DNA from: Methanothrix harundinacea
Lineage (GTDB): Archaea; Halobacteriota; Methanosarcinia; Methanotrichales; Methanotrichaceae
Direction: 5' to 3'
Assembly (NCBI GenBank): GCA_002506535.1
Contig: DAXT01000004.1
Span: 62,001-126,000 of the forward strand
Length of the DNA: 64,000 bases
The notes under the pieces are model-generated. The model had not been told where the DNA came from, searched no databases, and saw only the letters and a list, made by a program, of their open reading frames with translations. Position 1 is the stretch's first letter. Each line of letters starts with the position of its first letter. A program made the translations under genes and the position numbers. This document shows positions 47,713 to 55,871 of this stretch, piece after piece.

Positions 47713-49602
47713 ATGCCTGAAAACAGAGAGTACGCCTCCCTGGGGCTGGTATGCGGCATCGAGATCCATCAGCAGCTCGATACCGCGGCGAAGCTCTTCT
47801 GCGGCTGTCCCACCAGGATCAGAGACGTTGAGGAGTCGGACCATCAGTTCTTCAGGCGGCTGCGACCGGCGCGAAGCGAGCTCGGCGAGATCGATCGGGC
47901 CGCCCTGGAAGAGGTCCTCGTCTCCCGGAAGTTCATCTACAAATCCTACGATTCCACCTGCCTGGTGGAGGCTGACGATGAGCCCCCCAGCGAGCTGAAC
48001 CGCGAGGCGCTGGAGATAGGGATCGTCGTCTCGAAACTTCTATCGATGCAGATCGCCGACGAGGTCCAAACCATGAGAAAGATCGTCATCGACGGCTCCA
48101 ACACCTCGGGGTTCCAGAGGACCGCATACCTCGCCTCTCACGGCGGGATCGAGACCTCCAGCGGCAGGGTCGGGATCGAGACGATCTGCCTGGAGGAGGA
48201 GGCGGCCCGGATCGTCGACGACCGGGGGGACGAGGTCGTCTACTCCCTTGACCGGCTGGGGATACCTCTGGTGGAGATCTGCACCTCCCCCGACATAATC
48301 TCCCCCTCCCACGCCCGGGAGGTGGCCCGGCGCCTCGGGATGATCCTGCGGTCTACCGGGAGGGTCAAAAGGGGCCTTGGGACGATCCGCCAGGACGTCA
48401 ACGTCTCCATCCGGGGCGGAGCGAGGGTGGAGATCAAGGGGGTCCAGGAGCTGAACCTCATCGAGACGATCGTGGCGGTGGAGGCGGAAAGGCAGCACCT
48501 TCTCCTGGAGATCAGAGACGAACTCCTCGTCCGCGGTGCGAGGGTCCACCACCAGGTGGCGGACGTCACCGGGATCTTCGCCGGGACCGGGTCCAAGGTG
48601 ATCAAGGCTGCCCTCAAGAGGGGGGGCGCCGTCCTGGCGGTGAGGCTCGGGGGCTTTGCGGGCCTTTTGGGAAAGGAGATCCAGCCGGGACGGCGGCTCG
48701 GCTCCGAACTGTCGGACCGGGCCAAGAGGGCGGGGGTCGGCGGGATCTTCCACTCCGACGAGCTTCCCGCCTACGGGATCACCGACGAAGAGGTGGAGAT
48801 GGTCCGCAGGAGCCTGGAGGCCGGGGAGGAGGACTCGGTGGTGATGGTGGCGGCGGAGCGGGACCGGGCCGAGGCGGCGATGAAGGCGGTCCTGGAGAGG
48901 GGGGAGGAGGCCCTGGCGGGGGTCCCCGAAGAGACGAGGCGGGCGCTGCCTGACGGGACGAGCGAGTACATGAGACCCCTTCCGGGTTCCGCCCGGATGT
49001 ACCCGGAGACGGACGTCCCCCCCGTGGTCGTCGCCCCCGAGTACGTGGCGTCCCTTACCCTCCCCGAGCTCTTCGACGAGAGGGCGGCGCGGTTCGAAGA
49101 GGAGTACGGTTTAAACCACGAGTTTGCGACCCTCATGGCAAAGTCGCCATACTATCACCTCTTCGAGGAGGCGGTCCGGGATCTATCCCTCCCTTCTGCC
49201 CTGGTGGTGAGGACCCTGGAGATGATACCCAGGGAGCTCGCCGGGGAGGGGGTCCCCGTATCGAGGCTGACGGAGGTCCGGCTCAAAGAGGCCCTCATCC
49301 TCGTCGCCGGAGGTGTGGCGAAAGAGGGGATTCCACAGCTTCTGGAGTCGATGGCCAAGAACCCCCACCTCTCCGCCCCGGAGGCAGCGGAGGCTGCGGG
49401 CCTGGCGGGGGTCGGTGAAGGGGATGTGGAGGCGGTCGTCGCCGCCATCGTCGCCGAAAAGGAGGCTTTCGTCAGAGAGAGGGGCGAGGCGGCCCTGGCG
49501 CCCCTGATGGGGCTCGTCATGAAGGAGCTGCGGGGGAAGGCCGACGGCGCCCTCGTCAGCTCCGCCCTGAAGCGGGAGATCCGCCGGATCCTGGGGGAAT
49601 GA
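47713..49602 (+). CDS. gatE: Glutamyl-tRNA(Gln) amidotransferase subunit E
   Basis: 629 residues. With GatD it converts Glu-tRNA(Gln) to Gln-tRNA(Gln), the archaeal route to glutaminyl-tRNA. Features: GLVCGIEIHQQLDT, the YKSYDSTCLVEADDEPP region, GFQRTAYLASHGG, RLGIPLVEICTSPDI and the GatB-like tail domain at the C-terminus (KADGALVSSALKREIRRIL). An AspRS-like (GAD) insertion occupies about 280-400, typical of GatE. Full length. Confidence 0.96.
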   Translation: MPENREYASLGLVCGIEIHQQLDTAAKLFCGCPTRIRDVEESDHQFFRRLRPARSELGEIDRAALEEVLVSRKFIYKSYDSTCLVEADDEPPSELNREALEIGIVVSKLLSMQIADEVQTMRKIVIDGSNTSGFQRTAYLASHGGIETSSGRVGIETICLEEEAARIVDDRGDEVVYSLDRLGIPLVEICTSPDIISPSHAREVARRLGMILRSTGRVKRGLGTIRQDVNVSIRGGARVEIKGVQELNLIETIVAVEAERQHLLLEIRDELLVRGARVHHQVADVTGIFAGTGSKVIKAALKRGGAVLAVRLGGFAGLLGKEIQPGRRLGSELSDRAKRAGVGGIFHSDELPAYGITDEEVEMVRRSLEAGEEDSVVMVAAERDRAEAAMKAVLERGEEALAGVPEETRRALPDGTSEYMRPLPGSARMYPETDVPPVVVAPEYVASLTLPELFDERAARFEEEYGLNHEFATLMAKSPYYHLFEEAVRDLSLPSALVVRTLEMIPRELAGEGVPVSRLTEVRLKEALILVAGGVAKEGIPQLLESMAKNPHLSAPEAAEAAGLAGVGEGDVEAVVAAIVAEKEAFVRERGEAALAPLMGLVMKELRGKADGALVSSALKREIRRILGE

Positions 49603-49731
49603 TCGACGCAAGGGCCGATCTCTCTTCCGAGGTCGGGGCAGGGAACCTTATTTATTTCTCGCCGGGCCAACTATAATCTCGTCTGAAAGCTGTTCATTCT
49701 CTTGAGGACGGGGCCGCCGGGAGATTGAGGT

Positions 49732-50880
49732 ATGAAGCGAGAGATCCTCCTATGGGACGAGACGATCTTCAAGGACCGGGAGGTCCTGGAGTTCGACCAC
49801 ATGCCTGAGCACTTCGCCCACCGGGAGTCCCAGATGGAGGCTCTGAAGTTCTCCGTGCGCCCCGCCTTCGCGGGGGGGCGCCCCGTCAACACCCTCTGCC
49901 TCGGACCCCCCGGCACCGGGAAGACGACGGCCGTATACAAGCTATTCAGCGAGATCGAGGCCAATTCTTCGAAGGTCGTCCCCGTCCACGTCAACTGCCA
50001 GATGGACCATACGAGGCACGCCATATTCCTGCGGATCTACAGCAAGCTTTTGGGCCACTCCCCCCCGGCGAGCGGCGTCTCCTTCAAGAGGGTCCTGGAG
50101 AGGATCGCCAGGACGATGGCTAAGGAGAACCGGATCCTGGTAGTCGCCCTCGACGACGTCAACTACCTCTTCCCCGAGAAGGAGGTAGACCGGGTCCTCT
50201 ACACCCTCCTGCGGGCCCACGAGACCTTTCCAGGCTTTCGGGCCGGGGTGATCGCCGTCCTCAGCGAGCCTGCCCTGGCTTACGTCTTCGATCCGAGGGT
50301 CGAGTCGGTCTTCCAGCCGGAGGAGGTCCCCTTTCCCCTCTACTCGACCTCGGAGATCAGGGAGATTCTGGAAGGTCGGGCCCAGATCGGCTTTTATCCC
50401 GGGGTCGTCTCTGGCGATGTGATCGAGAAGATCGCCGACCTCACCGAGAGGGCCGGGGACCTGCGGGTCGGGATCGACCTTCTCAAGAGGGCGGGGCTGG
50501 AGGCGGAGAGGAGGGCATCGAAGTCGATATCCTCCGAAGACGTCGAGAGGGCGTACGAGAGGTCTAGGCTCGTCCACCTCTCGAGCGCGTTGAAGCCCCT
50601 GCGGGAGGACGAGCTCCTCCTCCTCACCCTGGCGGCGGAGATGGAGACCTCGAAGGCGGGAGACCTCTACAGCAGATTCCATGAGGCCACCGGCTCCGGC
50701 TATACCCGGTTTCATGAGATATTAAACAAGCTCGACGCCGCGAGGCTCGTCGATACCGACTTCAGCGGCCCCGGCCACCGGGGCAGGTCCCGGGTCGTCA
50801 GGATAAGGTACGATCCCGGTGAGGTCCTCGACAGCGTCAGGAAGAGGAGAGAACCTGGAGGCCGAGGTGAAAATATATAG
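49732..50880 (+). CDS. cdc6: Orc1/Cdc6-type replication initiator
   Basis: 382 residues. AAA+ protein that recognises replication origins and loads MCM. Walker A is GPPGTGKTT; the Walker B region reads VVALDDVNYLF, with Asp-Asp-Val-Asn where the main Orc1 proteins have D-E-h-D, as in the divergent second Cdc6 of many euryarchaea. Sensor 2 is in RAGDLRVGIDLLKRAG and a C-terminal winged helix follows (about 290-380). The sequence upstream is short and GC-rich and shows no origin repeats. It may be an accessory initiator. Confidence 0.92.
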   Translation: MKREILLWDETIFKDREVLEFDHMPEHFAHRESQMEALKFSVRPAFAGGRPVNTLCLGPPGTGKTTAVYKLFSEIEANSSKVVPVHVNCQMDHTRHAIFLRIYSKLLGHSPPASGVSFKRVLERIARTMAKENRILVVALDDVNYLFPEKEVDRVLYTLLRAHETFPGFRAGVIAVLSEPALAYVFDPRVESVFQPEEVPFPLYSTSEIREILEGRAQIGFYPGVVSGDVIEKIADLTERAGDLRVGIDLLKRAGLEAERRASKSISSEDVERAYERSRLVHLSSALKPLREDELLLLTLAAEMETSKAGDLYSRFHEATGSGYTRFHEILNKLDAARLVDTDFSGPGHRGRSRVVRIRYDPGEVLDSVRKRREPGGRGENI

Positions 50881-50915
50881 AATATATGCCGTAAGGGCTG
50901 TAATTTTGTGAAAGA

Positions 50916-50950
50916 CCATCTATTTATCCTATTGTCATTAATTTTATACC
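50916..50950 (+). promoter_or_regulatory. pstS1 promoter with conserved upstream block
   Basis: CCATCTATTTAT (50916-50927), TATTG (50930-50934) and a TATA box TTTTATACC (50942-50950) lie 26 nt before the pstS1 ATG. The same three elements in the same order occur before pstS2 (53327-53361) while the bases between them differ. The 12-mer is a candidate binding site for a phosphate-responsive regulator or part of an extended promoter. Confidence 0.6.
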
Positions 50951-50976
50951 AGACGCCTGTAAGTAGCAGGTCCCTG

Positions 50977-51837
50977 ATGAATAGACCGTTAGTTTCCATT
51001 TTGGTCGCCGTCCTGGCGATCGGATCGATCCTCGCCTTCTCTGGTTGTTTAGGTGAGGACGGCATCTCCGCCCCCCAGAAGGCGGCCGTGGTAAAGGTCG
51101 CCGGGTCGACGACGGTGATGCCCCTGGTGGAGGCCTCTGCCGAAGAGTTCAACCGGATCCAGGATGGGGTGAGGGTGTCGGTCAGCGGCGGCGGCACCGG
51201 CGTCGGGATAAAGAACGTCGCCGAGGGGCTGGCAGATATAGCCATGTCCTCAAGGGACGTGAAGCCCGAGGAGATCGCAAGCTACGGCGACCGGTTCGTC
51301 GAGTTCCTGGTAGCCTACGACGCCATAGCCTTGGTCGTGAGCGATCCCATTTACGAGGCGGGGATCACCGACCTCTCCCGGGAAGAGGTGAGGGCGATCT
51401 ACAGCGGCGATGTCGCCAACTGGAAGGATCTGGGAGGTCCCGACGAGAAGATCTACGTCGTGGCGAGGGAGGTCGGCTCCGGGACTAGGGATACCTTCAA
51501 CGCAATGGTGATGGGGAGGGAAGGGGCCGAGACCCCCGGGGTCACCACATACCACGGGAGCAACGCCGAGGTTAAGACGGCGGTGACCAGGAGCGATAAG
51601 GCGATAGGATACGTCGGCATGAACTACCTGGAGGGGGGCGCCTTCCGGGCCGTCGCCTTCCAGGGGGTCGAGGCGAGGGAAGAGACGATCAAGGGCGGCT
51701 CATACCCGTTATCGAGGGCCCTGCTCCTCTACACCTTCGGCGAGCCGAGCCCAGAAGTGAGAGCCTTTATAGACTTCATCCTGAGCGAAGAGGGGCAAAA
51801 GATCGTGGCGGAGTCCGGCTTTGTGCCGGTCCGTTGA
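50977..51837 (+). CDS. pstS: Phosphate-binding lipoprotein PstS (copy 1)
   Basis: 286 residues from MNRPLVSILVAVL. A lipobox FSGC puts the anchoring Cys at residue 24. The mature protein binds phosphate outside the cell: VAGSTTVMPLVEASAEEF, VSGGGTGVGIKNVAEG, MSSRDVKPEE and REVGSGTRDTFNAMV are the PstS phosphate-contact loops, and KTAVTRSDKAIGYVGMNYL is typical. It delivers phosphate to a Pst ABC transporter. Paralogs are at 53387 and 54415; only a PstC permease is nearby. Confidence 0.93.
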   Translation: MNRPLVSILVAVLAIGSILAFSGCLGEDGISAPQKAAVVKVAGSTTVMPLVEASAEEFNRIQDGVRVSVSGGGTGVGIKNVAEGLADIAMSSRDVKPEEIASYGDRFVEFLVAYDAIALVVSDPIYEAGITDLSREEVRAIYSGDVANWKDLGGPDEKIYVVAREVGSGTRDTFNAMVMGREGAETPGVTTYHGSNAEVKTAVTRSDKAIGYVGMNYLEGGAFRAVAFQGVEAREETIKGGSYPLSRALLLYTFGEPSPEVRAFIDFILSEEGQKIVAESGFVPVR

Positions 51838-51895
51838 GGTCGTCGAAGATGAGATCTCGGCCGGAAGGCGGGATAGAAGAAAAGAAGTTGGAGGG

Positions 51896-51928
51896 AGTGG
51901 CGCTGGCGATCAGGGTGCCAGCGCTACT
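51896..51928. terminator. Bidirectional hairpin between pstS1 and the secreted-protein gene
   Basis: AGTGGCGCTGGC pairs with GCCAGCGCTACT (12 bp, one G-U pair) across a 9-nt loop, with T-rich tails on both strands (CTCTTTC on plus, TTCTTTTCTTC on minus). It ends both convergent genes. A similar hairpin, with the same GGAGGGAG flank, stands after the gene remnant at 53183. Confidence 0.65.
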
Positions 51929-51964
51929 CTTTCATCGTCATCTTTCAGGGTTCGATCGGGCTCT

Positions 51965-52906
51965 TCAAAGGGGCTGGGCCCTGGACTTGTCCTCCCAGGC
52001 CTTCCCCCAGGCGACGTCGCGGCAGGTGCAGTCGAAGATCTCCTTCTCCCCCCACATCCTGTCGTCTTCGGCCATCCCGGCGTAACCGCCTATGCAGCAG
52101 GAGAGCCAGTCGGGCCTCGGCTTCTTGGCGACCTTGCAGGCGGTGAACTCCATATTCTTCTGGATCTTGAAGGTTCCGACGTAGTTCTCGTCTATCTCGA
52201 CGATGGGGTTCTTCCAGCCGTGGTCTCCATCACCCGCCACCAGCTCGCCGATGTGGACGACACCCTCCGTCACTTCCTCCTCGATCTTCATCCGGGCGAG
52301 GCCGATGCCGTCCTCAGGGGTGGAGCTGAATCTATTTAGCTTTTTATCGCCGAATTCATAGTAATAGGGAACCTCCTCCTTGCACTGGAGGTCCACACTG
52401 ATGTCCTTGACGAAGGCTGAGGCGTACTCGATCTGGTGGTGCATCGATACCCCCATCTCCGGCTGATAGTTCTTCCCCCAGGTCTTCTCCTTCAGCTTGG
52501 AGTTGTATACGATGGGGTTCTTCTCATACCAGCCGGTCCCGTAGGCGAAGGCCACGGGGGAGTAGACCATCTCGTTCTGCTCGAGGAAGGATATGTTCTG
52601 GGCGTAGGCATAATCAGATCCAGAATAAGCATGGGTGTTGACATCCTGATAAAAATATTTGTTCCTGCTCAGGTTTGAGCTGATCAGCGTCGCTCCATCG
52701 ATGGTGCCGCTCCCGTGCATATAGTTCAATAGCTCAAGGTTTCCGGTGTTTACGTTCTGGCGGACCATGGCGTAGCCGCTCCCTGCCATATCCTGCTCGA
52801 AAGAATGCTCGTAATGCTTCTCCCAGGCGGCCGATGCGAAAGTCGCCATGAAAAATAGCAGGGCGATGACCGCCCCAGCTTTCACCTTCTTTTCAATACG
52901 TATCAC
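51965..52906 (-). CDS. Secreted Cys-containing protein of unknown function
   Basis: 313 residues. A signal peptide (AGAVIALLFFMATFASAA, cut near residue 27) precedes a long beta-rich, Tyr- and Asn-rich region (about 30-215) with a G-S-G element (YMHGSGTIDGATL), then a C-terminal part with six Cys in about 60 residues (LQCKEE upstream; FTACKV, WLSCCIGGYAG, IFDCTCRDVAWGK). It is probably exported and disulfide- or metal-bound. No known domain. Weakly like the secreted pair at 13.4-14.6 kb. A truncated copy of its 3' end is at 53183. Confidence 0.7.
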   Translation of the reverse strand: MIRIEKKVKAGAVIALLFFMATFASAAWEKHYEHSFEQDMAGSGYAMVRQNVNTGNLELLNYMHGSGTIDGATLISSNLSRNKYFYQDVNTHAYSGSDYAYAQNISFLEQNEMVYSPVAFAYGTGWYEKNPIVYNSKLKEKTWGKNYQPEMGVSMHHQIEYASAFVKDISVDLQCKEEVPYYYEFGDKKLNRFSSTPEDGIGLARMKIEEEVTEGVVHIGELVAGDGDHGWKNPIVEIDENYVGTFKIQKNMEFTACKVAKKPRPDWLSCCIGGYAGMAEDDRMWGEKEIFDCTCRDVAWGKAWEDKSRAQPL

Positions 52907-53141
52907 GTCATCCCTCCATCAAAATTAAGACATTAAGATCGCCGATTCATCGACAACCGCTTGACTAGATTAGTGATAACACCAAGTATATAACGATTTA
53001 TCCTCAGCATCCTCTCTCCAAAATTTGTTCTACAAAAATTGATAACACGAGTAAAAAATGTAATAATAATAAGAATTCGTACAAAATGTTCACAAAGTTC
53101 AGACTATAAAAATGACCCTAAAAATAATGTGGAGGGAGCGG

Positions 53142-53164
53142 CGCTGGCGGCATAAACGCCAGCG
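53142..53164. terminator. Hairpin after the gene remnant, duplicate of the 51.9-kb hairpin
   Basis: CGCTGGCG and CGCCAGCG form a perfect 8-bp stem with a 7-nt loop. On the minus strand it is followed by a T-rich stretch (ACATTATTTTTAGG). Stem sequence and the flanking GGAGGGAG are shared with the hairpin at 51896-51928, so the terminator was duplicated with the gene end. Confidence 0.6.
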
Positions 53165-53182
53165 CGACTCAGCTTATCATAG

Positions 53183-53295
53183 CTATTTCATGGGGTATCT
53201 GCCGTAATTCGGCAGATTCAGGGACTGCTCCCTGGATTTGTCGCTCCAGGACTTCCCCCAGGCGACGTCGCGACAGGTGCAGTCGAAGACCTCAA
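53183..53295 (-). pseudogene. 3'-end remnant of the secreted-protein gene
   Basis: On the minus strand this encodes EVFDCTCRDVAWGKSW.DKSREQ, matching the end of the intact gene at 51965-52906 (EIFDCTCRDVAWGKAWEDKSRAQ), then 11 extra residues (NLPNYGRYPMK) and a stop at 53183. Similarity ceases a few residues upstream of the Cys pair, and the rest (over 270 codons) is absent. The remnant abuts the pstS2 promoter. It is best read as the leftover of a duplication of the secreted-gene/pstS unit. Confidence 0.75.
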
Positions 53296-53326
53296 TATAC
53301 CCTATATATGCATAAGTTGGATCGGT

Positions 53327-53361
53327 CCATCTATTTATTTTATTGCGGATAGTTTTATACC
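53327..53361 (+). promoter_or_regulatory. pstS2 promoter with conserved upstream block
   Basis: Second copy of CCATCTATTTAT (53327-53338), TATTG (53341-53345) and TTTTATACC (53353-53361), 25 nt before the ATG. Here a strong ribosome site (GGGAGGGGGG) was added downstream that pstS1 lacks, so the two copies may be translated at different rates. Confidence 0.6.
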
Positions 53362-53386
53362 CTATACCGGCGGGAGGGGGGTCTGT

Positions 53387-54214
53387 ATGAGCATCAAATC
53401 AAAATCTGCGCTGGCAAGCGTTTTGCTGGCGGCATTTTTGGTGGCCGCAGGGACCGCTGCAGCTCTATCGGTATCGGGGTCGACTACCGTCCTTCCCTTA
53501 GGCTCCCTCGCTGCCGAGGAGTTCAACGCCGCCCAGTCCGGGATCCAGGTCTCGGTCACCGGCGGAGGCTCCGGCGTCGGGATCAAGAACGTCGCCGCGG
53601 GGATCAGCGACGTAGCCATGGCCTCAAGGCACGTCAAGGACTCCGAGAAGGAGGCAAACCCCAATAAGGAGTTCGTCGAGCACCTGGTGGCATACGACGC
53701 CATCTGCATCGCCGTCAGCAAGGCTGTATACGACGCCGGCGTCACCGAGCTCACCCTGGACGATCTCCGCGCCATCTACAACGGCGAGATCAAGAACTGG
53801 GCCCAGCTCGGAGGCGAGAACAAGGATATCTACGTCCTGGCAAGAGAGGTGGGGTCTGGGACGAGAGACACCTTCAACGAGATGGTGATGGGAAGCGACA
53901 AGGCCGAGACCCCCGGGGTCACCACCAACCACGGCAGCAACGCCGAGGTTAAGACCGCCCTCACCAGGAGCGACAAGGCCATCGGATACCTGGGCCTCAA
54001 CTACGTCCAGGACGGAGACCTGGGGGTCATCGCCTTAGATGGGGTTATACCCACGGATGAGACCGTCAGGGACGGATCCTACCCCCTGGCTAGAGAGCTC
54101 TTCATGGTGACCTACGGCGAGCCGAGCGATGAGGCCTCCGCCTTCCTGGAGTTTGTAACAGGTGAAGAAGGACAGGCCCTCGCCCATGAGCTGGCGTTCG
54201 TCCCGATAAGGTAA
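53387..54214 (+). CDS. pstS: Phosphate-binding protein PstS (copy 2)
   Basis: 275 residues with a signal peptide (SALASVLLAAFLVAAGTAAA, cut near 25) but no lipobox Cys, unlike copy 1, so it may be released or held by its N-terminal helix. Phosphate loops: VSGSTTVLPLGSLAAEEF, VTGGGSGVGIKNVAAG, MASRHVKDSE and REVGSGTRDTFNEMV. Long identical stretches with copy 1 (DKAETPGVTT.HGSNAEVKTA) show recent common origin. It shares its promoter block with copy 1. Confidence 0.93.
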   Translation: MSIKSKSALASVLLAAFLVAAGTAAALSVSGSTTVLPLGSLAAEEFNAAQSGIQVSVTGGGSGVGIKNVAAGISDVAMASRHVKDSEKEANPNKEFVEHLVAYDAICIAVSKAVYDAGVTELTLDDLRAIYNGEIKNWAQLGGENKDIYVLAREVGSGTRDTFNEMVMGSDKAETPGVTTNHGSNAEVKTALTRSDKAIGYLGLNYVQDGDLGVIALDGVIPTDETVRDGSYPLARELFMVTYGEPSDEASAFLEFVTGEEGQALAHELAFVPIR

Positions 54215-54414
54215 ACGAGGCTTAAAAAGATGATAGCCTGCCCGGGGCCGCCCCCTTTTGGCCCCGGGCCCTCCCTCTGATGATATAATTTCTCGTTTTT
54301 ATATATAATGATTTGAAATATGAGTGTTCAGCCCCCCAGCAAGGCAGAGAGGATACTTGATCTGTGAAGGGCTGAAGCCGACTGCAGGGAAAGGTTTATT
54401 TTTATTGATAGGTG

Positions 54415-55284
54415 ATGAATAGGATGATGCGCCCGGAATCTCTCATGACTTTGGTGGTGGTCTTCATCTTCATGGGAGCCGCTTTGGTCCTAACCCTCAT
54501 CAGCGGGGAAGATCTGGTCCCTCTCGACCGGTCCGGCGGGGAGGCTCCTGCGCTTTTAGTGGCAGGTTCCACCACCCTCCTCCCCTTCGCCGAGGCCTGC
54601 GCCGTAGAGTTCAATCAAGAAGAGAGGGATCTCGCCGTGAAGGTCTCCGGAGGGGGGACCGGTGCCGGGATCGATCTCTTGGAGGCGGGAGAGATAGATA
54701 TAGCAATGGCATCGCGAAAGGTCGGCGAATTCGAGATGGAGAGGCTCGGCTACCGTCTCGAAGAGCACCCCATCGCCCTCGACGCCGTATCGATAGTCGT
54801 GAGCCGGCCGATCTTGGATGCCGGGATCACTGACCTCAGCCATGACCAGCTTTCGGCGATCTACAGCGGTGGCATATCCAACTGGAAGGAGCTTGGCGGT
54901 CCGGATAGAGGGATCGTCGCCGTTTCGAGGTCGCCGGGGTCGGGGACCGGCGAGATCTTCAGCGAGAAGGTGACGACCCCCGGCGTCTCCGTCTACGTGG
55001 AGACGAGCGAGGATGTGGAGAGGTATGTGGCCGGAAGCGACAGGGCCATAGGATATCTCGGCCTAAACCTCGCCTCCGACGATGATCTCGGGATCGTCGC
55101 CTACGAGGGGACCGTCCCATCGGCCGAGACGGTGAGGGATGGATCTTATCCCCTGGCCAGGACCCTCTACATGTACACCTGGGGCGAGCCCGACGAGGAT
55201 GAGAGGGCTTATCTCGAATTCGTAACGGGAGAAAAGGGCCAGGCGATCGCTGAAAGCGTGGGGTTTGTGCCGATCTCGACGTAG
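54415..55284 (+). CDS. pstS: Phosphate-binding protein PstS (copy 3, divergent)
   Basis: 289 residues from ATG 54415. A single N-terminal hydrophobic helix (LMTLVVVFIFMGAALVLTLI) without a lipobox probably anchors it in the membrane. The binding loops are changed: VAGSTTLLPFAEACAVEF, VSGGGTGAGIDLLEAG, MASRKVGEFE and SRSPGSGTGEIFSEKV, where the usual GSGTRDTF has lost its Arg-Asp pair. It may bind phosphate differently or another oxyanion. The C-terminal third is close to copies 1 and 2. The spacer (54215-54414) holds a TATA-like TTTATTTTTATTG. Confidence 0.85.
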   Translation: MNRMMRPESLMTLVVVFIFMGAALVLTLISGEDLVPLDRSGGEAPALLVAGSTTLLPFAEACAVEFNQEERDLAVKVSGGGTGAGIDLLEAGEIDIAMASRKVGEFEMERLGYRLEEHPIALDAVSIVVSRPILDAGITDLSHDQLSAIYSGGISNWKELGGPDRGIVAVSRSPGSGTGEIFSEKVTTPGVSVYVETSEDVERYVAGSDRAIGYLGLNLASDDDLGIVAYEGTVPSAETVRDGSYPLARTLYMYTWGEPDEDERAYLEFVTGEKGQAIAESVGFVPIST

Positions 55285-55340
55285 CCTGGCCGTCGGTTCC
55301 CACCTTCTCTTGGACATTCTTCGATTTGGTGAGGCGGACT

Positions 55341-55604
55341 TCAGCACGCCTCCGCCCCGAGGGGACCGTACTTATCGAAGCTCTGAGCGAGGATCGTCCT
55401 GGTGGTGACGACGCCCTCCGTCCCCCGTATCATCTCGACTAACCCGTTGAGGTTTAAAAGGCCGTCCACCTGGACGTTGAGAAAGAAGTCAAAGTCCCCG
55501 AAGAGGAGGTATATCTTCTTTATCCCTGCCAGGGATTTCAGGGTTCTGTGGATCCTCCTCTCGTGGCCTGGAACGATCTTAACCATGATTATGCCGTCGA
55601 CCAT
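55341..55604 (-). CDS. Lrp/AsnC ligand-binding (RAM) domain protein without HTH
   Basis: 87 residues from ATG 55604 (MVDGIIMVKIVPGHERR). A stand-alone RAM domain: GHERRIHRTLKSLAGIKKIYLLFGDFDFFLNVQVDG. There is no DNA-binding domain. It resembles the 9779-10009 protein but is distinct, with an extended tail (SFDKYGPLGAEAC). It sits between pstS3 and pstC, divergent from pstC, so a regulatory link with phosphate uptake is possible by position only. Confidence 0.8.
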   Translation of the reverse strand: MVDGIIMVKIVPGHERRIHRTLKSLAGIKKIYLLFGDFDFFLNVQVDGLLNLNGLVEMIRGTEGVVTTRTILAQSFDKYGPLGAEAC

Positions 55605-55796
55605 TTTTATCAACCTCTAGAAGACCGGACGAGAGGAACATATCTAAACATTGCACAAATAAAATAAATAGCCCCGATTATTTCATTTACCGCCAATTTT
55701 CTATATAGATAGAGGCCGAGCCCATCATAACGTGCCCTTCATACCGTCGATTCTGAACTCGGGACCGTAACCCAGGTGTTCTGATGAATCTAAATA

Positions 55797-55816
55797 GAAT
55801 ATTTTCTAGAATATTC
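55797..55816 (+). promoter_or_regulatory. Inverted repeat upstream of pstC, possible operator
   Basis: GAATATT and AATATTC form a perfect 7-bp inverted repeat around TTCTAG. It lies in an AT-rich stretch (55614-55871) about 55 bp before the pstC ATG. A TATA element CCTTATATC (55842-55850) stands 25 nt before the ATG, so the repeat is upstream of the promoter, where an activator could bind. Confidence 0.45.
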
Positions 55817-55871
55817 ACTATATATTAAATATGGACAACTGCCTTATATCATGTGACGGACCAAAACTCTC

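Noticed and set aside
49603..49731. Replication origin beside cdc6
   Set aside because: The 129-bp spacer is mostly GC-rich, with one TATA-like stretch and no repeated ORB-like elements.
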